From positions 558,001-622,000 of the forward strand of contig JAIWND010000005.1 of assembly GCA_025330725.1 (NCBI GenBank): a stretch of DNA of 64,000 nucleotides, read 5' to 3'. The notes below the pieces were generated by a model, which made no database searches, was not told where the DNA came from, and saw only the letters and a program-made list of their open reading frames with translations. The position numbers and the translations under genes were made by a program. Of this stretch, positions 1 to 12,500 are shown piece after piece; position 1 is the first letter of the stretch; every line of letters begins with the position of its first letter. The stretch comes from Chlamydoabsidia padenii. Lineage: Eukaryota > Mucoromycota > Mucoromycetes > Mucorales > Cunninghamellaceae.

Positions 1-894
1 ATGAATTCTCATCCTACTTACAATTGCAAGTCCACCTTCAACAGCCCATACAAGACCTAGATTAAGATAAGAATGAGATCACATATCATTTAAACCCCAC
101 CCCCCTTCCTTTTTTTTTTTTTTTACTTTACCACCAGATCCACAACGAGAGAGTTCGTCCACACAAATATATTCATGGAAAATGTCAAATTGATCTTGAG
201 GCAAACCAGCAGGCAAACCATGAGGTAACAAGTGAGTGACCGAGGTATTATGAGCAGCACCAGAGATAGCGGCCAACATACCGATTTCACCACATTTTTT
301 AATAACAGACCGAGGAATTGCTTTGGCTTCACTCCATTCGTGACAATAGGGCATGATTTCTTTATCGACGAATTCGCGCATCATCTTTCGTAATTTGATA
401 TGGCTTTCGTTGTAGTAAGGACTAATCAAATCAACAACACAACGCAAAAGTTAGTACAAGACTTTCTTCTTCTTTTTTTTTTACCTGTTCCAGTCTTGGT
501 ACCAAGAAGGATCACCATAAGGAATACCTTCACCGAATTTACTTTCAGTACCAGCAAGATAACCAGAGATGGAATAAGTAGGAGCACTGTCAGTCTTCTT
601 GGGAGCAGCAGCAGCAGCAGCAGCAGGTTGAGCAGGTTGAGCAGGGGCATCCTTTGTCGCATCACCAATAACACCGATTTGCATGGGTAAACCAACACGT
701 TGCATAATGGCATCGTTATGGAAGTTTTTGAATTGCTTGCTTGCATCCTTGCCAGCCATTTTGACGAGGACCTTTTTGCCACCAGGATGATCAGATAAGA
801 ATTTGGTCACGTCGAAAACCTTGCCATCGACAATAATCCAGCAGTCCTTGGCACTGTTATGTTCGGCTACTTGTTCCACAGTATAAGTTTGCAT
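1..894 (-). CDS. cytochrome b5 / acyl-CoA dehydrogenase fusion, 5' part
   Basis: The gene runs off the left edge. Exons seen are 485-894, 132-421 and 22-56, and all junctions keep frame. The start at 894 opens directly into a cytochrome b5 domain (residues 1-75) with the HPGG heme motif at His36 and the second heme ligand His59. An Ala/Pro-rich linker follows (about 90-110). From about residue 137 comes the N-terminus of an acyl-CoA dehydrogenase, ending in a Gly-Gly-Leu-Ala-Ile segment typical of that family. Fungal members of this fusion oxidise acyl-CoA with FAD, presumably with electron transfer through the heme domain; substrate specificity cannot be told. A GCGGGG-TTTAAA element lies about 120 bp upstream (1010-1024). 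The catalytic C-terminal half is outside the window. Confidence 0.9.
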
Positions 895-1171
895 AATGTA
901 AGGGTTCAGTTCAGTAAAGTAGTGTAAGAAGAATGTGTTTTTGTAAAGAAGAAAGAGAAAGAATTAAAATGAAACAAATATGCTTACGAGAAGTTTTCTT
1001 TTCACTACCGATTTTAAACCCCGCTTCCGCTCATTCACGTGAGATAATCTGGAGCTGTCAAATAAGATTTTATTGGGATGATATACAAAAGTTTTAATTG
1101 ATAGATAGATACATAATATAATGGCGGGTATGTCTAAGTTAAGGATTCTACAACTATTACTATTACTATAA

Positions 1172-2735
1172 TTACACAAGGACAAGAGGTTCTTGGTTTG
1201 TCCCGCTTGCTTCACACCCTTCATCAATGTCATAAACCAGTTGGCGATGATTATCATTCCAATCATTATCGTTGTCTTGGTAAACCAAAACGGATGTTGA
1301 TAATTGTTTGTTGGTATTGTTGCGATCTATAGCTGATGATGATTGTTGCTGGTGCTGTATGACCACCTTTCGAGATATGCCTTGATCATCAAAGTACACC
1401 ATGACATCGTCATCTGTTTTGCTTGTTCCCATCAGTTTTTCCGCCATGTATCCAGCATCCGGTCCATATTTCTTTTCGATGATTTGAATCAATCCTTCCC
1501 TTGACGCAGAAAATACCGTTTTTCCTGCCACCACCGAGCCTTCGATCACCCTTGTTGCTGCTTGTAAAGCGGAGTTACCCAATTGAGATTGTGGTGTGGG
1601 CATGCGAAATACAGTAGAGGCTGGCAAATTGAGTAACCCACCAAGCCATTGTCCTGCCACTATTAGAAGAAAGAGAGATTAGTTTATTCGGACCATATCT
1701 AATTACCCTCCTAGTTTTTAAATGTGATATACTTACTATTGCCAGCAGCTGATGTCAAGTTATACACCATATCAAAGTATTGTCGTTCTTTACTTGATAC
1801 CAATTGTGAGTTGACCACAGTCTCGACATTTTCTTGGGCAGATCTTGATCCACTAGAATAAATCAAGTAAAATTGGTCAAGCTAAGCGATAAAGTCAGTT
1901 GATTGATTTTTACCTTTGGATGTAACCAGCAAGAGAGTCGCCGGCGCTGACAAGTCCCCGAGCCAGCCAATCAGAACCCATATCAATGCAGTGAGTAGTT
2001 TGATAAATCAATTGCACCTTGCGTGATTCCAATCCATCATCCTTCAAGATACTTTCATCCATAGTCACTGGTAGTTTTTGTCCATAATAGTTTTCCCGGG
2101 TAGCAATAAAGTCATCATCAGCCAAGACAGAGCCTCCATCGTCGTCACCGTCGTTTCGATCCGAGTTGATTGTTTCCTCTTGTTTTTGATTTCGATCCAA
2201 ATAGACGTTTTCAGCAATCACCTGAGTCACTTGATAGGAAGATGGGTTGACCATAGCGAGAGTATTGCGAATTTGTCGTTGGTTTTCAAACTTGATAAAA
2301 TGGGTCAACATATCTTGTAATGTACTAAATTCTTGACTGTCTGTAGCACTATTAAAAAGAGAGTAAAAGATCGGTTAGTTCAGAATACCATTTATTCTGT
2401 TTGACTTGCCTGCAATCTAAAGACCAATGACCACCTTCATAACGAGGTAAAGTTAACACAGACGGAGGGATCAAACAAGCCTTGGATTGAGACGCAATAG
2501 TAATAGTCAATTCAGGCAACTGGAGGTTCTGATTCACTGGTTCAGTCGTGGTTGATGGAAGATAGCACTGTAGCAAAAGTGATTCACTGGTTGTAACGTG
2601 AACTTCAATTATAAAGTGTTCCCCAACAAGTTGCTTTTGATTCTTGTCGGTGATGATGGTTATGTTGACATGGTGTATCGTACATAAGAAGGTCAAAGGT
2701 GAAGGGTCCAAGTTGTTCATTAAAGCTGCTGCCAT
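1172..2735 (-). CDS. senescence/spartin-domain protein
   Basis: Four exons (2410-2735, 1914-2348, 1737-1852, 1172-1659) give 454 aa. The start is the ATG at 2735; the reading frame is open further upstream only through a TTG codon. The N-terminal 110 residues form a beta-rich region. The C-terminal half (from about 245) has the alanine/glycine-rich helical composition of the plant senescence/spartin-associated domain, including a Gly-Asp-Ser-Leu-Ala-Gly-Tyr segment and a second GxVVAGKTVFSASREG stretch. Spartin relatives act at lipid droplets and endosomal membranes; that role is inferred. Intron 1 uses a GC donor (CAG|GCAAGT), supported by the frame. A GCGGGATTTTAA element on the minus strand lies 106-117 bp upstream. 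The domain assignment is by eye; gene structure is firmer than function. Confidence 0.8.
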
Positions 2736-4046
2736 AGTAGCCAAGTGTAAGAATTAGAGAGAGAAAGGCAGAGAAAGAAGAAATAGAAAGGTTTATAATT
2801 CTGATTTGTGCAAAGAGTTTCTTGGCTGCAGCATTAAAAATTAAAATCCCGCTAGTCGCATGTGAATAAGAAGTGGACTCAAATCATTTTCTTTCTTTGT
2901 TCCTTTGTTCCTTTCTCAAACATCTTGAAGCATCAATCTATTGAATTGGTATGTATGTATAGTTGCTTACTTTTTTATGGCTCACGCTTTTATTCTACTT
3001 GTAGATACTCTACACTCAATCAAACGACGGGTTAAATCTCCAGCACTTGTCTGGACAGTTGCAACAGTACAGAGTAATGTCAACATTGAGAATTAACATA
3101 CAATGGAAGTAATGGTGGAATATGGATACAATGGATCACTTGTGTGTATCGTATAACTTCTGGTTATGGAAATGGATCGGAAAACGCTCTTACATTTAGT
3201 ACACAAAAGCAACAGCAACGGTAATCAAACTTTGTGACATCCTTCCTTACAACAACCTTATTATGACCAGCTAGGCAAAAAGATGGATAGGACATGAATA
3301 TCATTAAACTCAATTGTCATTCCTGAAACCACCACTTTAACCAAGTATAACCAATGAAACAGAATGCAACACAGACCAAGGTGGTATGGCAACAAGGCTT
3401 TGGGATCAACGGACATTAGTGACACTATAATTATGGCTCGGAAATTTACAATATTGGATTTGGTCTCACCTCATCATGCTTCTGCACCACCTCTACATAG
3501 TTAGTAATAGTACTTCTCTCTCTCTCTCCTCACTTAGTATAGCTCATTCTATAATGAAATAAATAAATAATCTCTATGTCTCTTTAATTTTATTATGTCT
3601 GATGATAAAGTGGTTTGGTTTATTACATTAAATTGCAGAAAGAATGTGCTTGTGGACTTGACTTTATGATATTGCCAAGTCAGATGTCAGATGATCAGAC
3701 TATACCATGATCTTGCACCAGGAAGCATTTTGTTGGATCGCGAATTCGACCCCGCATTTTGGAATTAAGATTTGTTACAAGGTTCCCATCAAAAGATTGA
3801 TCCCTTCTCATCCTTATGACCGTATCCTTCCATTCTTTGTACCTGCATACTGGATAGGTTCGACAACATTTTTTGCTTTCATGATCATCTCTAATGTGTA
3901 CATTTCATATGAAATAGTGCTGTTATAACCCCATGTATCCTTTGTGCTACCTCGTTTGGGTCATACAGCTTCATCATCTACCGGAAGATTATGCTGACCA
4001 CTAGAAAAGGACGAATGACCGGATCTTCCCCTATGTCATACCACTT

Positions 4047-4196
4047 AATAGGGTAGCTCAAGACCTCAAGGAAGTTTTTCATAAAGTTTTATATTGAATT
4101 TTAGCCAATAGGATATTTTCCAGATTATTTCTATTCCTATTGGCCAAAAACCTTTATGTAAAGATTTCATGGCAGGAGCTTTGAGCGACCCTATTA
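4047..4196. repeat. 150-bp imperfect inverted repeat (MITE-like hairpin)
   Basis: The left arm contains AATAGGGTAGCTCAA, then CATAAAGTTTT, then TAGCCAATAGGA. The right arm carries the reverse complements in mirror order: TCCTATTGGC, AAAACCTTTATG, and TTGAGCGACCCTATT. The arms are about 65-70 bp with interruptions, around a centre of about 15 bp. No ORF is associated. A degenerate non-autonomous transposon or a strong RNA hairpin are both possible; no target-site duplication was clear by eye. Confidence 0.55.
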
Positions 4197-4802
4197 TCCA
4201 AAAAAGGAACCACAAACAATTGAACTCCCATCCAGTCTATAGGTAACTTGGAAACATTTTCCCGCATAGCTATTTCATGTGTTCACATGGCATTGTCATG
4301 CAACATTCACTCTTATGAGTTCCTCCATCCGTATAGAAAGAAGAATAAAGAAGTGACATCTTTATGGATGCTGCAAGTAAAGTCCGAAGCTGCATGAAAA
4401 TATGCTCCCATTTTGAAGTCCCGATCTCTGTACCCAAAGTCATATTGTAGAAAACTTCCCAAAAGGAAATCTTTATTCCTTCTTTATTTTGTGCTACTCT
4501 TCAAAATGAAAGCAAAATAGCATCATACAATTGATTTTGAATGAGGAATTTCCCACAGAAGTGATCATTGACACACAAAAAAAAAGAAAAGGGCGGAATT
4601 TGAAAATAACTGGTTGGTGCTGTACCCTCACGAAAACTCAATTTCCCTTCTCACCTTACAAATGATTGTTCTTTTTAAGCGCATTATTATAATTCCGCGG
4701 ATTGGGTTTTTTATAGACTCTTATATAATCGCTAAAGCAGGTGGAAATGATACACAAATCTTGAATGGGGGAAGCCTTTGAAAGTTGGGAGTGGGTCGAT
4801 GG

Positions 4803-4819
4803 CCGGGATTTGAATTTCA
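4803..4819 (+). promoter_or_regulatory. GGGATTTGAA element upstream of sugar transporter
   Basis: The sequence CCGGGATTTGAATTTCA lies about 105 bp before the transporter ATG, in the same orientation as the gene. A further copy (GGGCGGAATTTGAAAAT) is at 4591-4607. It matches the motif that recurs before many genes in this window. Confidence 0.5.
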
Positions 4820-4922
4820 TTTTGTCAAAAGTATAAAGTCAAAATTCAAAAGGAGTCCTCTTTCTTTTCTTTTTTCATTTCCTTTTTTTTTTTTTTTCTT
4901 AACTAACTTTTTGTATTTGACA

Positions 4923-7336
4923 ATGGTTAATTGGACAAGGCTTACCACCAATGTCTATGTTGTAAGTTTAACTTTAAACCAACTCACTAACATTGGTTGT
5001 GCATTCCTTCAATTGTCAGGTACTAAATGACTTTTTCCTTTTCTCTCACCATTTAGATCTCTAGCTGGGCATCCATTGGAGGAATCATGTTTGGTTTCGA
5101 TATTGGTAAGTAAAACAAAACAACACAAAAGTAAAGTGAATGTCTACTAATATCAAGCGCTTGTCCTATAACTTTTTGAATAATTATGTATAGGGTCAAG
5201 CAGTGGGACGATCGGGACACAACAGTAAGTTAGCCGCACGACAAAATAGAACATCCTCTATTTATTTATATTGTACTAAACTATTATATATAGATATCAA
5301 GATTACTTTGGTCATCCTGGTGCCCTTTTACAAGGTGGAATCAACGCAGCTCTCTCAGCTGGCTGTTTTGTAGGTGCTCTCTGCGCTGGCTGGCCTGCTG
5401 ATCACTACTCAAGAAAATACACTTTGATCTTTGCTTCTGCTTTGTTTATTGTAGGATCCTTACTACAATCTGCTTCCAATGGGGTTCCTATGCTATGTGC
5501 TGGTCGTGTCATCAATGGTATGTATAAAAGTACAAAGTGTATGTAATGGTTGCTCAATGTTATATATATTAGGTCTCTCTGTCGGTGTTACATCTATGGT
5601 CATTCCCTTGTATCAATCTGAGGTGGCTCCAAAAGAAATCCGTGGTCGTCTTGTTGCTATACAGGTAATAATAGATCCCTCTTCTTTTTGTTTATTTTAT
5701 ACAAAAATGGATTCTCATCTCTTCTTATCTCTTTCTCTCCCCCTTCTAGCAATGGTCCATCGTATGGGGTATCTTCCTTGCGTAAGTATTACAAAATAAG
5801 ATCACGTATACTCAAATTACTCACTCTTGTTACTCGTACTGTTTAGATTTTGGATTCAAACTGGTTGCGCTCATATTGATGGTACTGGCGCGTTCCGTGC
5901 TCCATGGGCTATTCAAGCAACCCCTGCTGTTGTACTTTGTGCTGGTATGTGGGCATTCCCCCACTCTCCTCGTTGGTTGGCTGATAAAGGTCGAATGGAA
6001 GAAGCTATCAAAGTCCTTGCTGATATCCACGGTGATGGTGATCCTAATCACCCTCGTGTAATAATTGTATGTGATATATATATGATTAAATTTGACTACA
6101 TAAAAAAGACTAACATTCATATTTCTTTTATCTTTTATCTTTATAGGAAGTAGAAGAAATCCAAGCTGTCATTAGATTCGATCGTGAACAAGCCGCTCAT
6201 CGTTACGCTGATCTCTTTAAGCCTGGAATTGCTTATCGTGTCTTCTTGGGTATCTTTATACAAATATGGCAACAATTGACTGGTATGAATATTATCATGT
6301 TCTATGTGGTCTTCCTCTTCCAACAAGCTGGTATTGGTGACAGTCAAGACAGTACCTTGATTGCGTCTGGTGTGTCCTATGTCCTCACTGTCGTGATGAC
6401 TATCCCTGCCATTTTATATGTTGACAAATGGGGTCGTCGCCCTACTATGGTTTTAGGTGCCTTGGCCATGTCGACGTTCTTATGGATTGTAGGTGGACTA
6501 TTGGCAAGTGGTCACTGGTATATTCAAATGGACCCCAATGAAGTAAACTATGGGAAATATGCTGTGACTCTACCAAAGGCAACAACCAATGCTGTCGCCA
6601 CCTTTGTCTATCTCTTTGTGTGCGCCTTTGCTTGTACGTGGGGACCTGTGAGTACATGAAAATGGATATATATTTAACAAAAGCAGTGAAAACAATGTGT
6701 AGGAAACTAACCTTTTTTTTTGTAGTTGGGCTGGATCTACCCTGCAGAAATGTAAGTACATCTGATTTCTACCCTGTCCATAAAGACTTTACTCATAATC
6801 ATTCCCGTTGTCAATAGTTATCCTCTTCGAGTACGCGCCATGGCTGTCTCCTTGTCTACTGCAGCTAACTGGTTCTTCAACTGGCTACTCAGCTTTACTG
6901 TCCCATTGATGATGGAGCACCTTCGCTTTGGACTATACCTTCTCTTTGCTGGATTCAACTTACTCATGGCTATTCACGTGTTTGTGTCCTATCCGTAAGT
7001 TGCATAAACGAGTAAGCAAACCATGGGTCTTTTTACTAACAACATTCATTCTTTTTGTATCACCGGTTAATGACTATAGGGAAACAAAGGGCTTTACGGT
7101 AAAACTAAAAGTCAAGTTGTTGGTTTGGGGTGGCCGATTACTAACTTGCCTTTTTTGTTTTTTTGTAGCTTGAAGAAATGGACATTGTGTTTGAAGCCAA
7201 TCCTCGCAAGAAGATTGATCGAGCCTATGTTGCCGAACGCATGAAGGAAACTCTTGGTGCTAATGTCCATGCTGACAAAGTCCATACCACCGATCTGCAT
7301 GATATTGAAGCTGACAAGAAAACTGAACAAGTTTAA
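4923..7336 (+). CDS. MFS sugar transporter
   Basis: Twelve exons give 525 aa: 4923-4961, 5057-5105, 5194-5224, 5294-5517, 5573-5664, 5750-5781, 5847-6066, 6147-6647, 6726-6751, 6818-6994, 7080-7098, 7169-7336. The protein has the 12-helix layout of the sugar porter family. Diagnostic sites are a GGIMFGFDIG start of helix 1, the GRxxxG-type loop in the N-half (CAGRVINGLSVG), PESPR-like PHSPRWL before the central loop, QQLTGMN in helix 7, DKWGRRP in the C-half, and PETKG after helix 12. It should import hexoses or related polyols by proton symport at the plasma membrane; the substrate is not evident. Exon 11 is only 19 nt and encodes most of the PETKG motif. AATAAA-like signals follow at about 7460. 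Confidence 0.95.
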
Positions 7337-7847
7337 CTTGATTCCCTGGCAATAGTTTAGTTGTAGCAATTTTGTAATAACTATTATGCATTATCTTAAA
7401 TAATGTAACACGTCTCTTTTCCATTATGCTTACCGTCCTTATTATCCTATTTTACCCTTAATAAAGTATAATTTAACTCATTTGTCGACTTTGACAGGTT
7501 TCCATTTTGGGCGACTGGGCCTGGCGGGATTTTAAATATGTCTTTTCTTTTTGGCTTTATGTATCAAGGTGTCTCGATGGTGCTTGGATGTAATCATGTT
7601 TATCTTTTTACAAGAGCAGTGGAATAGAGTATGAAATGATGGGGGGGGGGGAAATGAATAAGCTCATTAATAAAACTCGATCTCGGGATCATGCTACAAC
7701 CCATCTGTGGCGGCATTTGAATATATCCCAGCCACATATTTTTGAGGGTAGGGGGGAAAAAACATCATCACCCCGCTCTTAATAATTTCCCTCTTTCTTT
7801 TTTTTCTTCTGCTTTGCTTCTTCCAACACAAACACATAATCACAAAC
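7337..7847. other. intergenic region, transporter 3' end to PHB2 promoter
   Basis: It contains the transporter 3' UTR signals (AATAAAGTATAA near 7460) and two copies of the recurrent promoter motif, at 7522-7536 (GGCGGGATTTTAAAT) and 7709-7723 (GGCGGCATTTGAATA). The second lies about 125-139 bp before the prohibitin ATG. No additional gene is seen. Confidence 0.6.
7709..7723 (+). promoter_or_regulatory. GGCGGcATTTGAA element upstream of PHB2
   Basis: GGCGGCATTTGAATA stands in the orientation of the prohibitin gene, about 125 bp before its ATG and upstream of a pyrimidine-rich probable transcription start region (7790-7825). Confidence 0.5.
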
Positions 7848-9136
7848 ATGGCTCAACAAGCAAAACAAGCAGCTCAAAAGTTGGGTGGTATGTTCCCCAA
7901 AGGCTCTGGTAAAGGTGCTGGCTCAGCTGCTGGTGCATTGGTCGTTCTAGGTGCCTTGGGTTATGGTGTCAATGCATCTCTCTTCAACGGTAAGATAATC
8001 AACTAAAAAAACATGCTTTGATCTGCCTTCTTCTTCGAACGAAACAAACAATACCGCCCAAAATGAATAAGAATCGAACAATTTCAACAACAACAACACA
8101 CGCCTCACACGAAACTATGAATACGACAATTAACCCCCACCCCCCGAGGAAGAAGAAGAAAGGCATACACATTCGACAACTGGAAACTAATGGATCTTCT
8201 TTTTTTATATTTTAAATCTTAGTCGATGGTGGTCACCGTGCTATCAAATACACTCGTCTCTTTGGTGTCCAAAACACAGTGTATAACGAAGGTACTCACT
8301 TTATGATTCCTTGGTTTGAAACTCCTGTTGTTTACGATGTCCGTGCCAAGCCCCGTAACGTTGGTTCTTTGACTGGTACCAAAGGTATAAAAAAAAAACA
8401 AGATTATAATATACCTGTGCTAGGATTCACCTTGTCGATTTAAATATATGTAGATTTGCAAATGGTCAACATCACCTGTCGTGTCTTGTCCAAACCTCGT
8501 GTGGATCAACTCGCCACTGTGTATCGTACTCTTGGTCAAGATTATGATGAACGTATCCTTCCTTCCATTGTCAACGAAGTCCTCAAGTCTGTGGTCGCTC
8601 AATTCACAGCCTCTCAATTGATCACTCAACGTGAACGTGTCTCTCGTTTGGTGCGTGAAAACTTGGTGCGTCGGGCTTTGCGATTCAACATTGTCTTGGA
8701 TGATGTTTCTATTACTCATGTTGGATTCTCCCCTGTCTTTGAATCTGCTGTCGAAGCTAAACAAATCGCTCAACAAGATGCTCAACGTGCTGCCTTTGTT
8801 GTCGATAAAGCTCGTCAAGAAAAACAATCTGTGGTAAGTAGATGGAATAGTGGACATGAGCAGGCTTTTTTTTTTATGATAGGATAATTAATGCTCTTTT
8901 TTTTTTTTTTTTTTTTTTTTTTGTGCCTATAGATCGTCCGTGCTCAGGGTGAAGCTAAATCCGCTGAATTGATTGGTGAAGCTATCAAGAACAAGCCTGG
9001 TTTCTTGGAACTCAAGCGTATTGAAGCTGCTCGTGAAATTGCTACTGTGATCTCTCGAAGTGGTAACCGGGTCATGCTCGACTCTGACACTTTGTTGCTC
9101 AATGTCAATGCCAACAATACCGAATCTACCAAGTAA
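7848..9136 (+). CDS. PHB2: prohibitin-2
   Basis: Four exons (7848-7989, 8223-8384, 8454-8833, 8933-9136) give 295 aa, the usual prohibitin-2 length. A glycine/alanine-rich N-terminus with a hydrophobic stretch (about 28-45) anchors the protein in the inner mitochondrial membrane. The SPFH/band-7 domain follows, with the family signatures [24 protein letters not shown] and [26 protein letters not shown]. The helical C-terminus contains [14 protein letters not shown]. The long [17 protein letters not shown] region distinguishes Phb2 from Phb1. It forms ring complexes with Phb1 that scaffold inner-membrane proteins and the m-AAA protease. Intron 1 is long for this window (233 nt) and intron 3 carries a run of about 27 T. 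Confidence 0.97.
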
Positions 9137-9496
9137 TAGACAAATCCTACCCTCTCTACCCATGTTCCTCCCTTCTCCTTTAGTACTTTTATATAGTTTC
9201 CCCTACACACCATCTCCTCTTTTTATTACTGTTAATCCCTTTGTTTTGACATAAAAAAAAGATTGTTATAAATAAAATGAACTCATATATTATGCACACC
9301 ATAAATACCAGCCTATTTGTATCCCCACTGATTACACCTTCTCTTATCCATAACCAATAATAAAGACAACACATTAAATAGACGTTTAATATTTATTCTA
9401 TTTATTCATGTATGAGGTATAGGTAAATGATAATAATATAGTGCCAAATTGGGGTGTGTGTGTGTTGTTTATAAAGGGGCAAGTGCTACTAGACTA
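9137..9496. other. convergent 3' spacer between PHB2 and HRD3
   Basis: A 360-bp region between two stop codons. AATAAA-type signals occur for both strands (9271-9280 on the plus strand and several TTTATT stretches near 9385-9400). Nothing else is seen. Confidence 0.6.
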
Positions 9497-9550
9497 TTAA
9501 ATCTGTGGTGGTGGGGGGATATCACTGTTGTTGTTTTCACGGTGATGGTC

Positions 9551-9584
<34 letters not shown>

Positions 9585-12500
9585 GCTGCTTCGTTGTTGC
9601 GATTATTGCCACCAAAGCGGAATTGTCGAATATAAACCAACCATCCAACTACGAGACAGATACCCAGTATGATCAGACTTTCAATCAATTCGTCTTCTTC
9701 AGAATAGATATCTTCTCCATTGAATACATCATTCCCATCGTCGTCCGACATGCCATTGAGCGTTTCATAGTCCTCCAATTCCTTGTGTTTGTTATACTGT
9801 CGTCGAAGTTCCTCTTCCGATTGTCCATCTTGATCGTCGTGTCCTTCAAGTTGTTTACGTCGCCGTGCTTGTTGAATGGCAGTAGCTTCCTCCATATCGC
9901 CTTGTCGACCATCACCCCATGAGGATCCACGTTGCTGTTGTTGTTGTTGTTGTTGTTGTTGATTTTGATGTTGATGTTCGCCTTTAAATAGTTCGTCCTC
10001 CACATCACCACCTGAAAGCCATTCCCAATAATACTTGACATAAAGCTTGATTAATGAGAGATTAACAGGTAGATAGGCATTCCCATTTGTTGTTAATGCA
10101 TTGTCATAGGCACGTTTAGCCAGATGGAAATCTTTGGAAACACCGATTCCGTTTTCATACATCCAACCAAGATTCCACATGGCCATGGGCGACTCCTCCA
10201 ATTCGGCAGCAACCCTGTAACATGATGCCGCCTTGTCGTAATCCACCTCCGTACCAATGCCGCGGTAGTAATAATCCCCCATCTTGACCCGTGAATCCAC
10301 ATTGTGCTGGTTCGCTGATCGTGTATAATAGATTAATGCAAGTTGTTCCGAGTAGTTGTCCCGTTTCGATGATTTCTCCTGACCGAGGATTTCCATTATA
10401 TTGAGCCTGACTTTATCTATTATGTGAAAGAATAAAGCAAAATGAGAAATCTATATGTATATTCAGAGCTTGTTTATTCCATCCATCTTACCGGTATCCA
10501 GCAAATAGGCCACGTTGGATTGGGCGATTTCATAACCACGTTCAGCAGCAAGCATGTAAGAGAGTAGAGCGGATTCCCTGTCACCACGCATATAGTCTTC
10601 ATAAGCATTATCCATGGTAGGTTGAAGCCAATCACCACGTTCAGCAATGGCCTTGTAATACTATTACCCATACACACACACACACACACACACAAAAGAA
10701 TAAAGTGAAAAGAAAAGAAAAAAGAGTGAGAAGAGTTGATTCTGTAATGTATTCCTGGTCCAGACTTACCGCAACTGCATTGATACATGAGGGACCTTCT
10801 TTTCCAATCCCTTGTTCATGTATCTGCCCAAGATACCAGTATGCCAGAATATGTTTCGAATCTGCTGCAAGTTCGAATAGTTTGATTCCTTCCAATATAG
10901 TAGCATCATGTTTGATATATTCCAAAGCTAGATTTACCCGAGCGTCAGAGTTTTTAAGATGGGCAGCCTGCTTGAAGTATTGCAATGCCTTTTCGTAGCC
11001 CTAGTCAAAAGTAAAAACAAAAACAAAAGAGAGAGAGAGAGAGTTAAAGTTATGAAGAGTTCATCGATTCGTCATGCCTATCATTTTCCTAGTTCTTTAT
11101 ATATTCCCTTTTGGTTTACCTCTTTTCCACCGTTTAGCTGTATAATACCCAAGCCATTCATGGATGCAGAATCTTGCAATTCAGCACCAACAACAAACCA
11201 TTTAAAAGCCATTTCAGTGTTGGCCTTGACACCTTCACCACGCAAAAACATTTTGCCAAGATAGCCCGCTGCATGTCCAATAACTTTTCCATGATCGCTT
11301 TTCGCAAGAGATTCGGTAGACTTTTTTCCATCAGGAACTCTGTCGAGCACGGCTTTAAAAAAGTAGAGAGCTTCACCAAAGTCGCGAGGAACGTTCCTTG
11401 ATCCATGATAATAGATTTCACCAAGTCGTAGCTAGATACATAGCGTAAAAGAGAAATCCCAGAGTTAGTCAAGAGTTTTTGTATATGATGATAGTCATGA
11501 GTGTTTTTTTTTTAATTGTACCTGTGCTTCAACATCATTCTTAGTCATTGCCAAATAACGTAGATATTGTAAGACTTCATCAATGCTGACCGCTTTATCT
11601 GGGCTGGTACGATGATACTTGTCTGTCATGACGCTTGCACCAAATCCATATACGCCACCATTGTCATCAGCAATTCGTGCTTTGGGTAAAGGGAGAGCCA
11701 AACCACCAGGAGGGCCAGATTTATAGTGTTCGATAGCTTGTACAAAAGAAGAAGAAAAAAAAGTATGTTATTTACAAAATTAAATAGTAAAAAAGATATA
11801 GATCATGTTATTTACCTTTTTCTGCTGCCTGTTTGTAGTAATAAACAGCATCAGGACAACTTTTATCAGTGCCAATACCCAATAGATAACGATAACCTAA
11901 TGTCATTTCTGCCGCCGTATCACCTCCAAGAGCCGCAAAGGTGTGATGTAAGAGGGCTTTGCCTTGATCCCGTTGAACGACATTACCAACACCAGTGGCA
12001 TACATAAATCCAACCATCTGTTGTGCTGTTGCATTTCCTATGTTGGCCAATTTTTGATAATAGTCGAATGCAAGTTTAAGATCCCGTGGTTGAGTATACT
12101 TTTCATGCTATATAGAGAAGAGAGAAGGGATCAGTTCAATGCGACCACAATCAAGTCAATTTTCAACTTACAAAATACATTTCCGCCAGCAAGTATAATG
12201 CATCCTTGTTACCAAAGACATTCCCTGCAGTTTCCAATAATCGTTTTGCCTCAGATAATAATCCGTCATGGCCGTTTTGTTTCAAGCTGGGGTTTGTTGG
12301 TTGTTGTTGTTGCTGCTGCTGTTCAATGCCTAGATCACCGTCTGTTTCCGCTTCACTGTCACTTGAAATAAACAAGTCTATGAGATTCCATAAAGTGTCC
12401 ACAAAGATGTTATAAAGTCCAGTGACGCCAGTTCCTTTGTTCAATATTGTCACTTTGTTGTAGATCGGCTTGGAGTGTTGTGACTGTATCAGTGGTTCGA

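Larger units (their letters stand above)
2736..4922. other. 2.2-kb intergenic region, no convincing gene
   Basis: The region lies between two divergent genes. It holds promoter elements at both ends (2841-2852 and 4803-4819), a GGGCGGAATTTGAAAAT copy at 4591-4607 and a long imperfect inverted repeat at 4047-4196. On the plus strand at about 2965-3003 there is an intron-like GTATGT...TTGTAG stretch, possibly from a noncoding transcript leaving the shared promoter. A 73-codon ORF at 3707-3928 shows no family features and is probably fortuitous. Confidence 0.6.

Noticed and set aside
3707..3928. 73-codon plus-strand ORF with aromatic residues
   Set aside because: No start context, intron signals or family features; surrounded by noncoding repeats.
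9449..9922. 157-codon plus-strand ORF over the HRD3 C-terminus
   Set aside because: Antisense shadow of the HRD3 poly-Gln/transmembrane exon, giving poly-Leu.
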